From Chitinophaga jiangningensis (GTDB lineage: Bacteria > Bacteroidota > Bacteroidia > Chitinophagales > Chitinophagaceae), in assembly GCF_900142605.1 (NCBI RefSeq), contig NZ_FRBL01000007.1, forward strand, positions 248,001 to 312,000: a stretch of DNA of 64,000 nucleotides. Reading direction: 5' to 3'. Shown here one piece after another: positions 51,522 to 60,628 of this stretch. Position 1 is the stretch's first letter. Each line of letters opens with the position of its first letter. Under the pieces are notes generated by a model. The model did no database searches and was not told where the DNA came from. It worked only from the letters and a program-made list of their open reading frames with translations. Both the position numbers and the translations under genes were made by a program.

Positions 51522-52583
51522 TTACTGATTCATCCACCAGCCACAAGGCAGAGCAAGATGCGTACTCATAAATTCTTTTACTCCTTTGAGCTCTTCCTGC
51601 TGACCAAATGCAGAGTAGATGTTGTTATTGATATGCACCCCAGACGCATAAAAGCCTTCCTCCCGGAATGATTTCATCAGCTGGTCCTTATCTTTTGATA
51701 ACACACTAAAAACCCAATAGTTTGGATTTATTTCCTTCCGATTGCCCAGCATCCGCATGTCCGGATAACGTTCTGAAAGGTTTTCTTTCCACTGTTCAGC
51801 ATTACTTCGTTGTTTACTAAGCAATTGCAGCAATTCCGGCATTTGAGAAACCCCTATATAAGCGTTGACATCGCTCATCAATGCACCATATCCTTCAAGC
51901 GCAATATCACAATTAGGACTAATTTCGTTCATGCTGTCCCGAAATTGGCTTCTATTGATTCCATAGTCTCTAATGATCGCAGCCTTTTCATACAATGTTT
52001 TGTTTTTGAAGGAGATAGCACCTCCATCAATTGTATTCGGTAATCTGACAGGCTGAAAAGAGAAAATACTAATGTCTGTATCACAATTTCCTAACAAACG
52101 CCCATTGTAGCTAGAACCAAATGCTTCTATACAATCATCTATCACCGTAATGCCAAATTCTTTTCCTATAGCATTTATTTCATTGATGTATCCAGGATAC
52201 CCACAAAAGTGATTATGCATAATCACTTTTGTTTTGCCAGTAATCTTACTTCTAACATCAGCCGGATCTAGTGTTCCAGTGTTAGGGTCCACATCAGTCC
52301 AAATAATTTTCAGCCTTTTGGTAATGAAAGGTTGATTCGATGCAAGGCAACTAACCGGAGAAGCGATTATTTCATCTCCCGGCTGTAAATCTAATGCGGA
52401 CAACACTACCAAAATGGCAATGTTATAGGAGTTCACCGCAAGGATTTGTGGATGTCCGATCATATTTGAAAGCTCTGATTCGAACTGCCTTCCCCATTTA
52501 CCATAACTTAACGCACCTGAATAAAGAATCTCATTCAGCTGGCTAATGTTTTTCGACATGTATGGCTTAAAAAGAGGTACCAT
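51522..52583 (-). CDS. DegT/DnrJ/EryC1-family protein lacking the PLP lysine
   Basis: A 353-residue member of the sugar aminotransferase family and a tandem paralog of the next gene (shared 'DVDPxTGxLDP', 'VRSKIT', 'LYSGxxxxG' and a C-terminal 'CGWW'). Two cofactor motifs differ from the family. The Schiff-base lysine is replaced by Arg180 (SFQPVRLPNTIDGG, codon AGA at 52044-52046), and the phosphate-binding SGTAAL loop is SYNIAI (residues 52-57). The Asp that contacts the PLP ring nitrogen (VIDDCIEAFGS, Asp150) is kept. It cannot be a normal aminotransferase; it may be a regulatory or heterodimer partner or have a changed chemistry, as in lysine-less dehydratases of this fold. Confidence 0.88.
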   Translation of the reverse strand: MVPLFKPYMSKNISQLNEILYSGALSYGKWGRQFESELSNMIGHPQILAVNSYNIAILVVLSALDLQPGDEIIASPVSCLASNQPFITKRLKIIWTDVDPNTGTLDPADVRSKITGKTKVIMHNHFCGYPGYINEINAIGKEFGITVIDDCIEAFGSSYNGRLLGNCDTDISIFSFQPVRLPNTIDGGAISFKNKTLYEKAAIIRDYGINRSQFRDSMNEISPNCDIALEGYGALMSDVNAYIGVSQMPELLQLLSKQRSNAEQWKENLSERYPDMRMLGNRKEINPNYWVFSVLSKDKDQLMKSFREEGFYASGVHINNNIYSAFGQQEELKGVKEFMSTHLALPCGWWMNQ

Positions 52584-52639
52584 TATTATCCAATTTATCT
52601 ATCACAATGTGTTATTTGATGATCCATGCAACCATCCAC

Positions 52640-53731
52640 TTACCATCCTGAATTAATTGCTGATACAATCATCTCACGATCTTCCGCGGAAAGCCACCAT
52701 CCGCAAGGAATATGGACCATCTTTTTATAGAACTCATTAAAAGCAGGTAGTTCGGTTGCTGATTCTTTGAACAAACTGTGGCGATCATTTCTCAGATGCA
52801 ATTCTGAAGCAGAAATATTATGGGCAGCCATATGCTTTATAAATGCATCCCGATTATCAACCTTCATTGTATAAAGCCAATAAGATGGTGAGGTATCATC
52901 ATAGTACTTCAGGAGTTCAATTCCTGGAATATTTTTGAGAGCCTTATCAAAATATTTTCCATTCTCAATATAACTACCTACAATTTGTTCTATGTATTGC
53001 ATCTGTACGATACCAATGGTAGCATTCACATTATTCATGTGATATTTGTAACCTGCTTCAGTAATATCATTTTCCAAACGAGGTCGGGTTTTATCCAAGC
53101 CAAACCACCTCAATTTACGCGCACGATCAAATGCTTCTTGACTTTTCAGGCAAAGAAATCCACCATCTACCGTAGTCATGTGCTTTATCGCCTGGAGAGA
53201 AAAAATTGTATATTCAGATACTCCCCCAATATTTTGCCCCTTGTATTTGGCTCCTAGCGCATGGGCAGCATCCTCAATGATAGGGATATTGAACTCCTCA
53301 GAGATTTTAGTAAACTCATTTAGGTCCGCAACCATACCAGCATAATGCACCAAAATAATAGCTTTGGTCTTATCTGTAATTTTGCTTCTCACGGATACGG
53401 GATCCAGCAACCCGGTAGAAGGATCCACATCTGCCCACACTACCTTACCACCAACAAGCTTGATCGCTACGTTGGTAGGTTCTGCGGTAAGAACCGTGCT
53501 AATAACCTCATCACCTGGCTTAACTCCTGCCATAATCAGTGCAATGTGCAGTGCAGCTGTACCTGAGTTTAATGACAGTGAAAATGGGTTATTGACATAT
53601 GCCCCAAAAAGCTTTTCAAACTCGTATACTTTTTCGCCCTCCGCTATATATCCACTGTAGAGAATATTTTCCAACTCAGGAAATAGCTTTTCCTTTGGTG
53701 GAATATAAGGTTTCACTATTGGAATCATCAT
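52640..53731 (-). CDS. DegT/DnrJ/EryC1-family sugar aminotransferase
   Basis: A 363-residue PLP enzyme with all expected residues: SGTAALH (56-62) for the phosphate, 'IIEDAAHALGAKYKG' with the PLP Asp near 154, and Lys183 in 'SLQAIKHMTTVDGG' for the Schiff base. It should transfer an amino group from glutamate to the 4-keto sugar nucleotide made by the dehydratase encoded 2 bp upstream, giving a UDP-4-amino-4,6-dideoxy sugar. The paralog without the lysine lies 56 bp downstream. ACP and acyl-building genes follow, which suggests that the new amino group is then acylated. Confidence 0.92.
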   Translation of the reverse strand: MMIPIVKPYIPPKEKLFPELENILYSGYIAEGEKVYEFEKLFGAYVNNPFSLSLNSGTAALHIALIMAGVKPGDEVISTVLTAEPTNVAIKLVGGKVVWADVDPSTGLLDPVSVRSKITDKTKAIILVHYAGMVADLNEFTKISEEFNIPIIEDAAHALGAKYKGQNIGGVSEYTIFSLQAIKHMTTVDGGFLCLKSQEAFDRARKLRWFGLDKTRPRLENDITEAGYKYHMNNVNATIGIVQMQYIEQIVGSYIENGKYFDKALKNIPGIELLKYYDDTSPSYWLYTMKVDNRDAFIKHMAAHNISASELHLRNDRHSLFKESATELPAFNEFYKKMVHIPCGWWLSAEDREMIVSAINSGW

Positions 53732-53733
53732 GA

Positions 53734-54744
53734 TTAAATTTTTGAAAACTCTCCTTTTTCCACATGTACTTCCGCCGCCTTTTCATCAGCATCACGAATC
53801 AGTTCCTTTATAGCAACCATATCACTGATCACTTCAAGATCCGAACTATACTCCTGTTGTAACTCAGCGAAGGATTTATTCGCCCACCATGGATGAACTG
53901 TAAAATAATCTCCATGATCTTCCGTACGTTGCAGCTCTTCTTCCGTAATCAGAATTTCATGTAGTTTTTCACCAGGAAATTTGCCAATAACTTTTATCTC
54001 ATGAGGCTTGTTAAAATCTGCTGAAAGCAACGCCGCAATATCAACAATTCTTGCACTAGGAGCTTTCTTAACAAATGTTTCACCACCAACAGCATTTTCT
54101 GTAGCAAACATCACCAAGTCAATCGCATCACTTAAGGTAAGGAGAAAACGAGTCATGCCTTCATCTGTAATAGTGATCGTCTGACCTTCACTTAACTGTT
54201 TTCTAAAAAATGGTACTACAGAACCTCTCGACAGTAACACATTACCATATCTAACTACACAAAAAATAGTACCGCTGTTTTCGGGAGAGTGATTCGCACT
54301 AAGCACGAGCCTTTCCTGCGTTGCCTTTGTCATTCCCATTACGTTTACCGGCTTAACTGCTTTATCTGTACTTACACAAATAAATTTACCAACCTTATGC
54401 TTCAGTGCAGCAGTGATTACATTCTGAACTCCAATAATATTGGTTTTAACAGCTTCAAATGGTGAATTTTCACATACCGGCACATGTTTAAGGGCAGCAG
54501 CCTGGTATACAATATCCACCCCCGCCATCACTTCATCAACCCTTGTGTAATCTTTAATATCTCCAATAAAGAATTTGATACGAGGATTATTTTTGTAATG
54601 AATACGCATATCATACTGCTTTTTCTCATCGCGACTGAGAATACGTATTTCTTTTACATCATACTGCAATAATCTGTGTACAATGTAATTACCAAATGAT
54701 CCAGTGCCTCCGGTTACTAAAATCACTTTATTTGAGTAATGCAT
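53734..54744 (-). CDS. UDP-N-acetylglucosamine 4,6-dehydratase (PseB/CapE-like SDR)
   Basis: A 336-residue soluble extended SDR enzyme. 'ILVTGGTGSFGNYIVHRLL' (about residues 9-27) binds NADP, 'QAAALKHVPVCENSPFEAV' and 'STDKAVKPVNVMGMTKA' are strong signatures of the Polysacc_synt_2 group; Met replaces the usual catalytic Tyr in 'MGMTKA', as in PseB/FlaA1-type inverting dehydratases. It converts UDP-GlcNAc to a UDP-4-keto-6-deoxy-HexNAc. There are no N-terminal membrane helices, unlike PglF/WbpM. The aminotransferase gene follows at 2 bp. Confidence 0.92.
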   Translation of the reverse strand: MHYSNKVILVTGGTGSFGNYIVHRLLQYDVKEIRILSRDEKKQYDMRIHYKNNPRIKFFIGDIKDYTRVDEVMAGVDIVYQAAALKHVPVCENSPFEAVKTNIIGVQNVITAALKHKVGKFICVSTDKAVKPVNVMGMTKATQERLVLSANHSPENSGTIFCVVRYGNVLLSRGSVVPFFRKQLSEGQTITITDEGMTRFLLTLSDAIDLVMFATENAVGGETFVKKAPSARIVDIAALLSADFNKPHEIKVIGKFPGEKLHEILITEEELQRTEDHGDYFTVHPWWANKSFAELQQEYSSDLEVISDMVAIKELIRDADEKAAEVHVEKGEFSKI

Positions 54745-54780
54745 AAAACTAAATTGTATTTGTATAAGTTATGGTTGTCT

Positions 54781-55875
54781 TTAATCTGCGAAAATACTTT
54801 TGTAAAAACGTATGGCAAGGAGCAACACAGCTACCAAGCTACCTCCGATAATCCCCCCCAGCAATAATCCCATTGATTTTCTGACTTTTACTTTCTCCAA
54901 CGGCAATTGCGGCACGTCCACCTCCTGGATCAAAGGAGCGTCTTGCGACATCGCAATTTTACTCAGCTCCAAGTTCTTTACCACCTCTCCATACATTGTC
55001 TGCAGCATTAGTTTGTCTCTGCTGGCCAACTCCGCACCCACAAGTGTAACCCTTCTGGCCGGATTAGCATTCAAGTCGGCTTCCACAGCTGCTGCATACG
55101 TTTTCTTATTCATCAGCGCTGCAATGGAATCGGCTTTTGCCTGTAACACAGCAACGTTCGCCGCAGACTTCTTTGTTTTCATCTTTGAATAGAATTCAAT
55201 CGCTTCACCCACTACCCGTGTAGCAAATTTCTGCGAAAACTCCTCATTCCGGGATATACACGTAACAACGATGAAGCCTAGCTTTTTATCTGGTTTTCCA
55301 ACTGCTAGCACATTTTTTAGAATATCTTGATATAGTACCTTTAGCAAGCTATCTCTTTGTAACTTCTTGCGAGGATCACTACTATAATCGTTTTCACGTG
55401 AAAACTTAATATCGCTCAATCCGGGGTCCTTACTCCATTGCTTTTTCCAGTCATGACTTTCAACATAAAGATCAGCAAGACTTTCAGTCCCTTTCAAATT
55501 TCCAGTTCTTGGGCTAAGTAATGCTCTTTCTACAATTAAGTTCGTTTTCAAAAACTCCAGGATATTATCTCCTGAAAACAATCCACTGCTTGCCCCTCCA
55601 GATAAATCGATTCCAAACTGACTAGCGATACCAGCGTAAGCTCCTAACCCACTACCTTTTGTTTCTTCCATAACAAAAGATAAATTGGCCACATATTTGG
55701 TCTTGGCGACCAGAGAGTAAACAAAGCCAAGAGCAGATCCAAAAATCACGGCAATTACAAGTATCCATTTCTTGGCCCACAGAAAACCTATGGCCGCAAA
55801 TAACTGAATGAGTATGTCTTTTAATGATATCTGCTTCTCTGATGCACTGCTTTGAGATTGCCCTGGTGCTTGCAT
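54781..55875 (-). CDS. Wzz-type chain-length determinant protein
   Basis: A 364-residue inner-membrane protein with two helices (about residues 32-52 and 335-355) flanking a large periplasmic coiled-coil domain, the polysaccharide co-polymerase plan. 'KKWILVIAVIFGSALGFVYSLVAKTKYVA' (two adjacent pieces) is the typical first part and 'VPQLPLEKVKVRKSMGLLLGGIIGG' the second. No tyrosine-kinase domain is fused or encoded nearby, so it is not a complete Wzc. It regulates chain length together with the EpsG-type polymerase. It lies 27 bp after the Wza-like gene. Confidence 0.88.
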   Translation of the reverse strand: MQAPGQSQSSASEKQISLKDILIQLFAAIGFLWAKKWILVIAVIFGSALGFVYSLVAKTKYVANLSFVMEETKGSGLGAYAGIASQFGIDLSGGASSGLFSGDNILEFLKTNLIVERALLSPRTGNLKGTESLADLYVESHDWKKQWSKDPGLSDIKFSRENDYSSDPRKKLQRDSLLKVLYQDILKNVLAVGKPDKKLGFIVVTCISRNEEFSQKFATRVVGEAIEFYSKMKTKKSAANVAVLQAKADSIAALMNKKTYAAAVEADLNANPARRVTLVGAELASRDKLMLQTMYGEVVKNLELSKIAMSQDAPLIQEVDVPQLPLEKVKVRKSMGLLLGGIIGGSLVAVLLLAIRFYKSIFAD

Positions 55876-55902
55876 GCCTGCTCTATTGATGAATTTAAAA
55901 AA

Positions 55903-58389
55903 TTACTTAACGGTATTTAAGATCGTAACAATGACAAGCGCAATCGACGCAAGCCCACTGGCTATTGCAATTCCTTCCTGACCACTCAGCCCTTTCTTCT
56001 CCTTCTTTGCCGGTACATATACCTCCGCTCCAGGCTTCACCTTAGGATAGCTATTGAAGAAAAATACACGCTTGGTATTCTTCACCTCTCCATTAGGATA
56101 TACAATGTAGCTTCTCCGCTTCAACGCCTGGGAAGTAAATCCACCTGCGCCATGTATATAATCACGGAAAGTATAGTTATTATCAAATCTTACCTTCTTC
56201 GGAAAATACACTTCCCCAAACAACTGCACCGTCTGCAACTTCTTCGGAACACGAATCACATCTCCTTCTTCCAATAGTAAGTCATATTTGGATCCTGGAT
56301 TCTTAATGATCTGATCCAAATTGATTCCCAACAATTGCTCGTGACGAGAAACCGACTCCTTTACCCTTACAATATCCGCACTATCCTGCAATTTATTAAT
56401 AAACACCTCCAGCTTATTCGCCAATATCAAACTATCCCCCTCATTAATAAACGTCTTCCGCAACATCACCGCACCTTCCGCATACGCCTCAGGCCTCAAC
56501 CCTCCGGTGCGCTTGATCAGATCTGAAATTCGCTCAGCCCTGGTATTAATTGTGTAATCGCCAGGATACACCACCTCACCACCAATCGACACATTCGCCT
56601 GTCTAGAATAAACGGGTGAACGACGGATCGACACTTCATCAAACGGCAATAATACAAAGTTCTGGGCGTCTGGATTAGTACTCAGGTCTTTATTGACATC
56701 AAAATATTGCACAATAGCCTTTACCGTATCCTGCGGGCTATAAACACCATTACGAATCCTGCGGGACACCTCAATATGCTGTGTAGATGCCGCATCATTC
56801 AAACCTCCTGCCAGCAAAATCAAATCCTCCAGGTGCATACTATCTCCATATGCATAATAACCTGGTTTATTCACCTCCCCGTCTATACGTACTTCATATT
56901 CTTCCCGGAGGTCCAGCTTAGAATAAATCATTACACTATCCTCCTTTTGCAACGTGATATTGGATTTACCAGCCACAGCATCCTGCACATTAAAATTAAT
57001 ATACGCCGGTGTAAAGTCTGCCTGCAAACGACGAATGAGTCCGCGCGTCAACGAAGCCTCTTCCCTTACTCCATCCGCTCTTTTCAACAGATCAGTAATT
57101 GTCATTCCCTCTTCCAGTGCATAATTGCCAGGATGAAAAACAGCACCACTTATGGTAACCCTGTTGCTGTAACGATTCAATATCGAATCCACCACGAAAT
57201 TATCACCAGACTTCACCTTAAAGTTACCCAGCTGATCAGCGGTGATATTCACCACCTCTCTTTCTTTATTATTCACCCGGTATCCACGGATCACATCCGT
57301 ATAGGCGCGATCGGTATACCCACCGGCGAACTCTATCATTCGCTGCAGTGACTCATTCTCTTTCGCTTCAAAGATCGCAGGGCGTTTTACTTCACCAGCC
57401 AGCTCTATTCTTGTCTTGTAAGGATTGATCTTAACAATATCCTGATCCTGCAACACAATATTGTTCGTAAGGTCGCCATTGGCCAGGAAATCATATAAAT
57501 CAAAGGTTGCAGCAGGCACACCATTACGGATCACCTGGATATTACGGAAACTACCATTTTCATTCGGCCCTCCGGATACATACAGCGCATTCGCTACCGT
57601 AGCCAGTGACGGAACAGTATAAGAACCCGGCTTTTCCACTTCTCCAATCAGGAGCACGCGGATACTACGGATACTTCCCAGGGACATCTGCACAAATGTG
57701 TTACCAGACTTAATCCCCGAATAAATAGTGGCTAATTGTTTTGTAATCCGGTTTTTCGCTTCTTCTATGGTTAATCCATTCACGTATACGGGGCCTAAAT
57801 TGGGGATTCTGATATAGCCGTCCGGGGTAACCTTTAAGCGATGCTGCACCTCTGAGTATCCATACACATCAATCAGTAGCTCGTCATTAGCGGCCAGCCG
57901 ATAGTTAGGAGGAGTGGCCATCCGGAGATTCGGTTCAAAAGTCAGATTCTTATTTGAAAACAACTCTGCTCCAAAGATCCTTTTCCTTCGCTTCTCCCGC
58001 TCCTTCTCTTCTTTAGTCAGCTTGGGCTCGGTTGAATCTTTGGCCTTATCGTCCTCATCATCTACCTCTCGTTCCTCTGATTTTGCAGCGTCTTGCTTAG
58101 TTTTAGTCTTATTCCCGGTTAACTCCTTATCCAATCCCATCGCTCTGATCCTGTCCTTCAGCTTTGACGCCTCCACATCGGGAATGCCTTTCTGCTGGGC
58201 ATAAGTATCTATATCGTCAAAAGACAGGTTATTCTTCTTCATCTCGGCCACCAGCTGCCTAACCTGATCATCGCTCAGGTTATCCACCTTCATCTGCTTC
58301 ATCTGTTCTTTGGAAAACGACGGAACCTGGGCATTCACACTATAAACAACAAACAGGAACAGCTGGATCAGCAATAACTTTCTTAACAT
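55903..58389 (-). CDS. Wza-like polysaccharide export protein with SLBB repeats
   Basis: An 828-residue exported protein. After the signal peptide (to about residue 20, VVYSVNAQ) come a helical segment and a highly charged stretch (about 95-140, Lys/Glu/Asp-rich). Then follow a Poly_export domain ('YRLAANDELLIDVYGYSEVQ') and about six SLBB domains, each recognisable by a 'VxIxGxVxxPGxYxxxxxxxxxDLIxxAGG' pattern. One C-terminal membrane helix is visible (GIAIASGLASIALVIVTIL). It is twice as long as E. coli Wza, a size common in Bacteroidota. It heads the polysaccharide operon and should form the outer-membrane export channel. Confidence 0.92.
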   Translation of the reverse strand: MLRKLLLIQLFLFVVYSVNAQVPSFSKEQMKQMKVDNLSDDQVRQLVAEMKKNNLSFDDIDTYAQQKGIPDVEASKLKDRIRAMGLDKELTGNKTKTKQDAAKSEEREVDDEDDKAKDSTEPKLTKEEKEREKRRKRIFGAELFSNKNLTFEPNLRMATPPNYRLAANDELLIDVYGYSEVQHRLKVTPDGYIRIPNLGPVYVNGLTIEEAKNRITKQLATIYSGIKSGNTFVQMSLGSIRSIRVLLIGEVEKPGSYTVPSLATVANALYVSGGPNENGSFRNIQVIRNGVPAATFDLYDFLANGDLTNNIVLQDQDIVKINPYKTRIELAGEVKRPAIFEAKENESLQRMIEFAGGYTDRAYTDVIRGYRVNNKEREVVNITADQLGNFKVKSGDNFVVDSILNRYSNRVTISGAVFHPGNYALEEGMTITDLLKRADGVREEASLTRGLIRRLQADFTPAYINFNVQDAVAGKSNITLQKEDSVMIYSKLDLREEYEVRIDGEVNKPGYYAYGDSMHLEDLILLAGGLNDAASTQHIEVSRRIRNGVYSPQDTVKAIVQYFDVNKDLSTNPDAQNFVLLPFDEVSIRRSPVYSRQANVSIGGEVVYPGDYTINTRAERISDLIKRTGGLRPEAYAEGAVMLRKTFINEGDSLILANKLEVFINKLQDSADIVRVKESVSRHEQLLGINLDQIIKNPGSKYDLLLEEGDVIRVPKKLQTVQLFGEVYFPKKVRFDNNYTFRDYIHGAGGFTSQALKRRSYIVYPNGEVKNTKRVFFFNSYPKVKPGAEVYVPAKKEKKGLSGQEGIAIASGLASIALVIVTILNTVK

Positions 58390-58899
58390 TATAATAGGAT
58401 ATATTATTGTTCTTTCTCGAATTCGTTCTTTTGGCTTTAAATATCGGGCTTATCTGACCAAAAACCCGCCAAATAAGGTGCAAATCTATATAAAATAACA
58501 TATAAATGTTACTAGACAAAAAAACAGTTTAATGACCGTTATAACACTTATCAGTTGCGAATGTTCCTGTTACCCGCATAATAATGCCAGAAATCACCCC
58601 GATACGTAAAATTTTAATTTTAAATAGAAAATAATATAATCACAATCAACATATGTAAATTATTACATATACGGAAGATAATAACAAACCGTTTTGCCAT
58701 ATTATCCGTTAATATAGATAGAGTATCCGTGCTTATACCAAACCATGTGTCTTTTTAAGGACATCCTAAGATGTCCATTCCGTCTTGTGAATGTGAAATT
58801 GCTGTCCCGATTTAATTGATTTTTAAGTTAATAGATAGAACTAACCTTTCTGTTTCGATGAATTTTGTTTAAATTAGTTAACACAAAACTTAAACGTTT
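58390..58899. other. 510-bp AT-rich divergent intergenic region
   Basis: This gap separates the polysaccharide operon from the divergent ECF sigma gene. It contains a putative -7 box for the operon at 58481-58488 and the perfect inverted repeat GGACATC-CTAA-GATGTCC at 58759-58776, which could be an RNA hairpin or a protein-binding site. I see no coding sequence, tRNA or known riboswitch motif. The unusual length suggests a long leader or complex control of the operon. Confidence 0.6.
58481..58488 (-). promoter_or_regulatory. putative -7 promoter box of the polysaccharide operon
   Basis: TAGATTTG on the minus strand fits TAnnTTTG. It lies 91 bp before the Wza-like start codon; no clear -33 element is visible. 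Confidence 0.4.
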
Positions 58900-59397
58900 A
58901 TGTCATCTGTTGAATTTAACACCTTACTTGTCGGTAACGCCGACTTCCTGAAACCCTTCGCTTATACCCTTACGAAAGACAATGAGCAGGCAAAAGATCT
59001 TTATCAGGAAACTATCTTCAGGGCCCTTACCAACCAGGACAAATACCTGGAGGGCACTAATATTAAAGCATGGCTTTTTACTATCATGCGTAACATCTTT
59101 ATTAACAACTACCGCAAAAAATCAAAAAATCGCATGATCACAGAACCTGTCATCAGCGATTTCTTCATTAATTATCAACGCGGTGTAGTTGGCAACAGCG
59201 CCGAAACAACCATGCGCACCAAAGATGTACACCTGGCGATGTATAAGCTGCCCGTTATCTTTAAACAGCCATTCCTGCTATACCTCGAAGGGTATAAGTA
59301 CTTCGAAATAGCAGCCATCCTCCAGGAACCACTGGGTACCATCAAAAGCCGGATCCATTTTGCCCGGAAAATCCTGAAAACACAAGTTCAACGCTAA
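58900..59397 (+). CDS. ECF-type RNA polymerase sigma factor
   Basis: A 165-residue sigma-70 family protein with regions 2 and 4 only. Region 2 has 'AKDLYQETIFRALTNQDKY' and 'IKAWLFTIMRNIFINNYRKK', and region 4 has 'LPVIFKQPFLLYLEGYKYFE' with 'LQEPLGTIKSRIHFARKIL' as the DNA-reading helix. No anti-sigma gene lies next to it. It diverges from the polysaccharide operon, so control of that operon is possible but unproven. It is convergent with the sterol-desaturase gene, with 13 bp between stops. Confidence 0.93.
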   Translation: MSSVEFNTLLVGNADFLKPFAYTLTKDNEQAKDLYQETIFRALTNQDKYLEGTNIKAWLFTIMRNIFINNYRKKSKNRMITEPVISDFFINYQRGVVGNSAETTMRTKDVHLAMYKLPVIFKQPFLLYLEGYKYFEIAAILQEPLGTIKSRIHFARKILKTQVQR

Positions 59398-59410
59398 AAA
59401 ACCTTATTTA

Positions 59411-60628
59411 CTAATTTTCTATCCCCCTATAAACCAAGTTCAAATAACGCTGACGTAAGGCACCATGAAAATAAAATCCACCTGCCATTACCACCACAGC
59501 CCCCAGTAACACCACCGGCTGAGGCCAGCAATAATATACCGAGGAAACCAATATCACAAACCGCGCATATTCAAGATAGAACACCCACCGCTTCTGTTCC
59601 AATATCGCGCCGCAGTTAATTAAAGTCGATACAATCAACATGCTTATGCATACCTGGATAAACACAGGTACATAATGCTCCAATAACAAAAAAGAAAATA
59701 ATAACAATAACGTAACCGCGATCTGCCAGATAACATAGTTATTCAGCTTAGGCGTTTCCGTTACCGTATCCTTACCAATAATAAACCGCTCTTCCAGTAT
59801 CGCCCTGGCAGCAGGGTGCACATTGTCCGGCCGGCCAAACACAATCCTGAAACGTTCCCCCCACGTCCGCGCATGCCGCACGGAATACACCATCTCTAAC
59901 ACAAAATGAAAATGCTGCCATAAAAAACTGTTGCTGTTCAAAGGCTTCGTTAACCCGTACACCGGCTCCTCCGTCTCCTTCGTAAACGTACCAAACAACT
60001 TATCCCAAATGATAAACACGTCCCCGTAATTCCTGTCCAAATACTGCGGATTACTCGCATGATGCACCCGGTGATGCGACGGTGTCACCAAAATATACTC
60101 CAGCACCCCCAACTTCCCAATCGTACGCGTATGTATGAAAAACGGATACAACCCATGCACCAGCAACATACTGGTAATCATTCCCGGCGGAAATCCCACC
60201 ACCGGCAATATCGCCCAGAAACCCGTACGCAGAAAAGCCTGAAACACCGTTATCCGCGCCGATACCGTATAATTAAACTCCTCACTCTGATGGTGCACCA
60301 CATGCGCACACCAAAATAACGTTACCTCATGCGCCAACCTATGATACCAATACCACACAAAATCAGTACACAACAACAACGCCACCCATAACAACACACT
60401 CGGCCGGATACTAAACAGGGCATAATGCTCATACAAATACCGGTACACAAAGTAAAATAAGCCCACTGTAAATGTATCTGCCAACCGCTCGGCAATACCC
60501 ACACTAAGATTCAGTACCGTATCGTTAAATCTGAAATAAGTTTTCCCCTGCTTCGTTGCCACCAGATACTCTAATCCTATAAATGCCAGAAACAAAGGCA
60601 CCGCAAAAGCGAGATAGTTTAAATGCAC
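59411..60628 (-). CDS. sterol desaturase / fatty acid hydroxylase family protein
   Basis: A 405-residue membrane protein of the FA-hydroxylase superfamily. The di-iron His motifs are present in order: 'WHRLAHEVTLFWCAHVVHHQSEEFNYT' (two parts, H-x4-H and H-x2-HH) and 'PSHHRVHHASN'. Four to five helices surround them, and the C-terminal 120 residues add three or four more. Such enzymes hydroxylate or desaturate lipids; some Bacteroidota members act on ether lipids or carotenoids. The substrate here cannot be read. It is a single gene. Confidence 0.88.
   Translation of the reverse strand: MHLNYLAFAVPLFLAFIGLEYLVATKQGKTYFRFNDTVLNLSVGIAERLADTFTVGLFYFVYRYLYEHYALFSIRPSVLLWVALLLCTDFVWYWYHRLAHEVTLFWCAHVVHHQSEEFNYTVSARITVFQAFLRTGFWAILPVVGFPPGMITSMLLVHGLYPFFIHTRTIGKLGVLEYILVTPSHHRVHHASNPQYLDRNYGDVFIIWDKLFGTFTKETEEPVYGLTKPLNSNSFLWQHFHFVLEMVYSVRHARTWGERFRIVFGRPDNVHPAARAILEERFIIGKDTVTETPKLNNYVIWQIAVTLLLLFSFLLLEHYVPVFIQVCISMLIVSTLINCGAILEQKRWVFYLEYARFVILVSSVYYCWPQPVVLLGAVVVMAGGFYFHGALRQRYLNLVYRGIEN

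Noticed and set aside
51522..52583. Decayed pseudogene
   Set aside because: The frame is intact at normal family length, the operon spacing is normal and the PLP Asp is kept; only the lysine and the phosphate loop are changed, so altered function is more likely than decay.
56707..57351. 214-codon plus-strand frame opposite the Wza-like gene
   Set aside because: It is a shadow of the repeated SLBB coding region, with His/Ile/Thr-rich low-sense composition.
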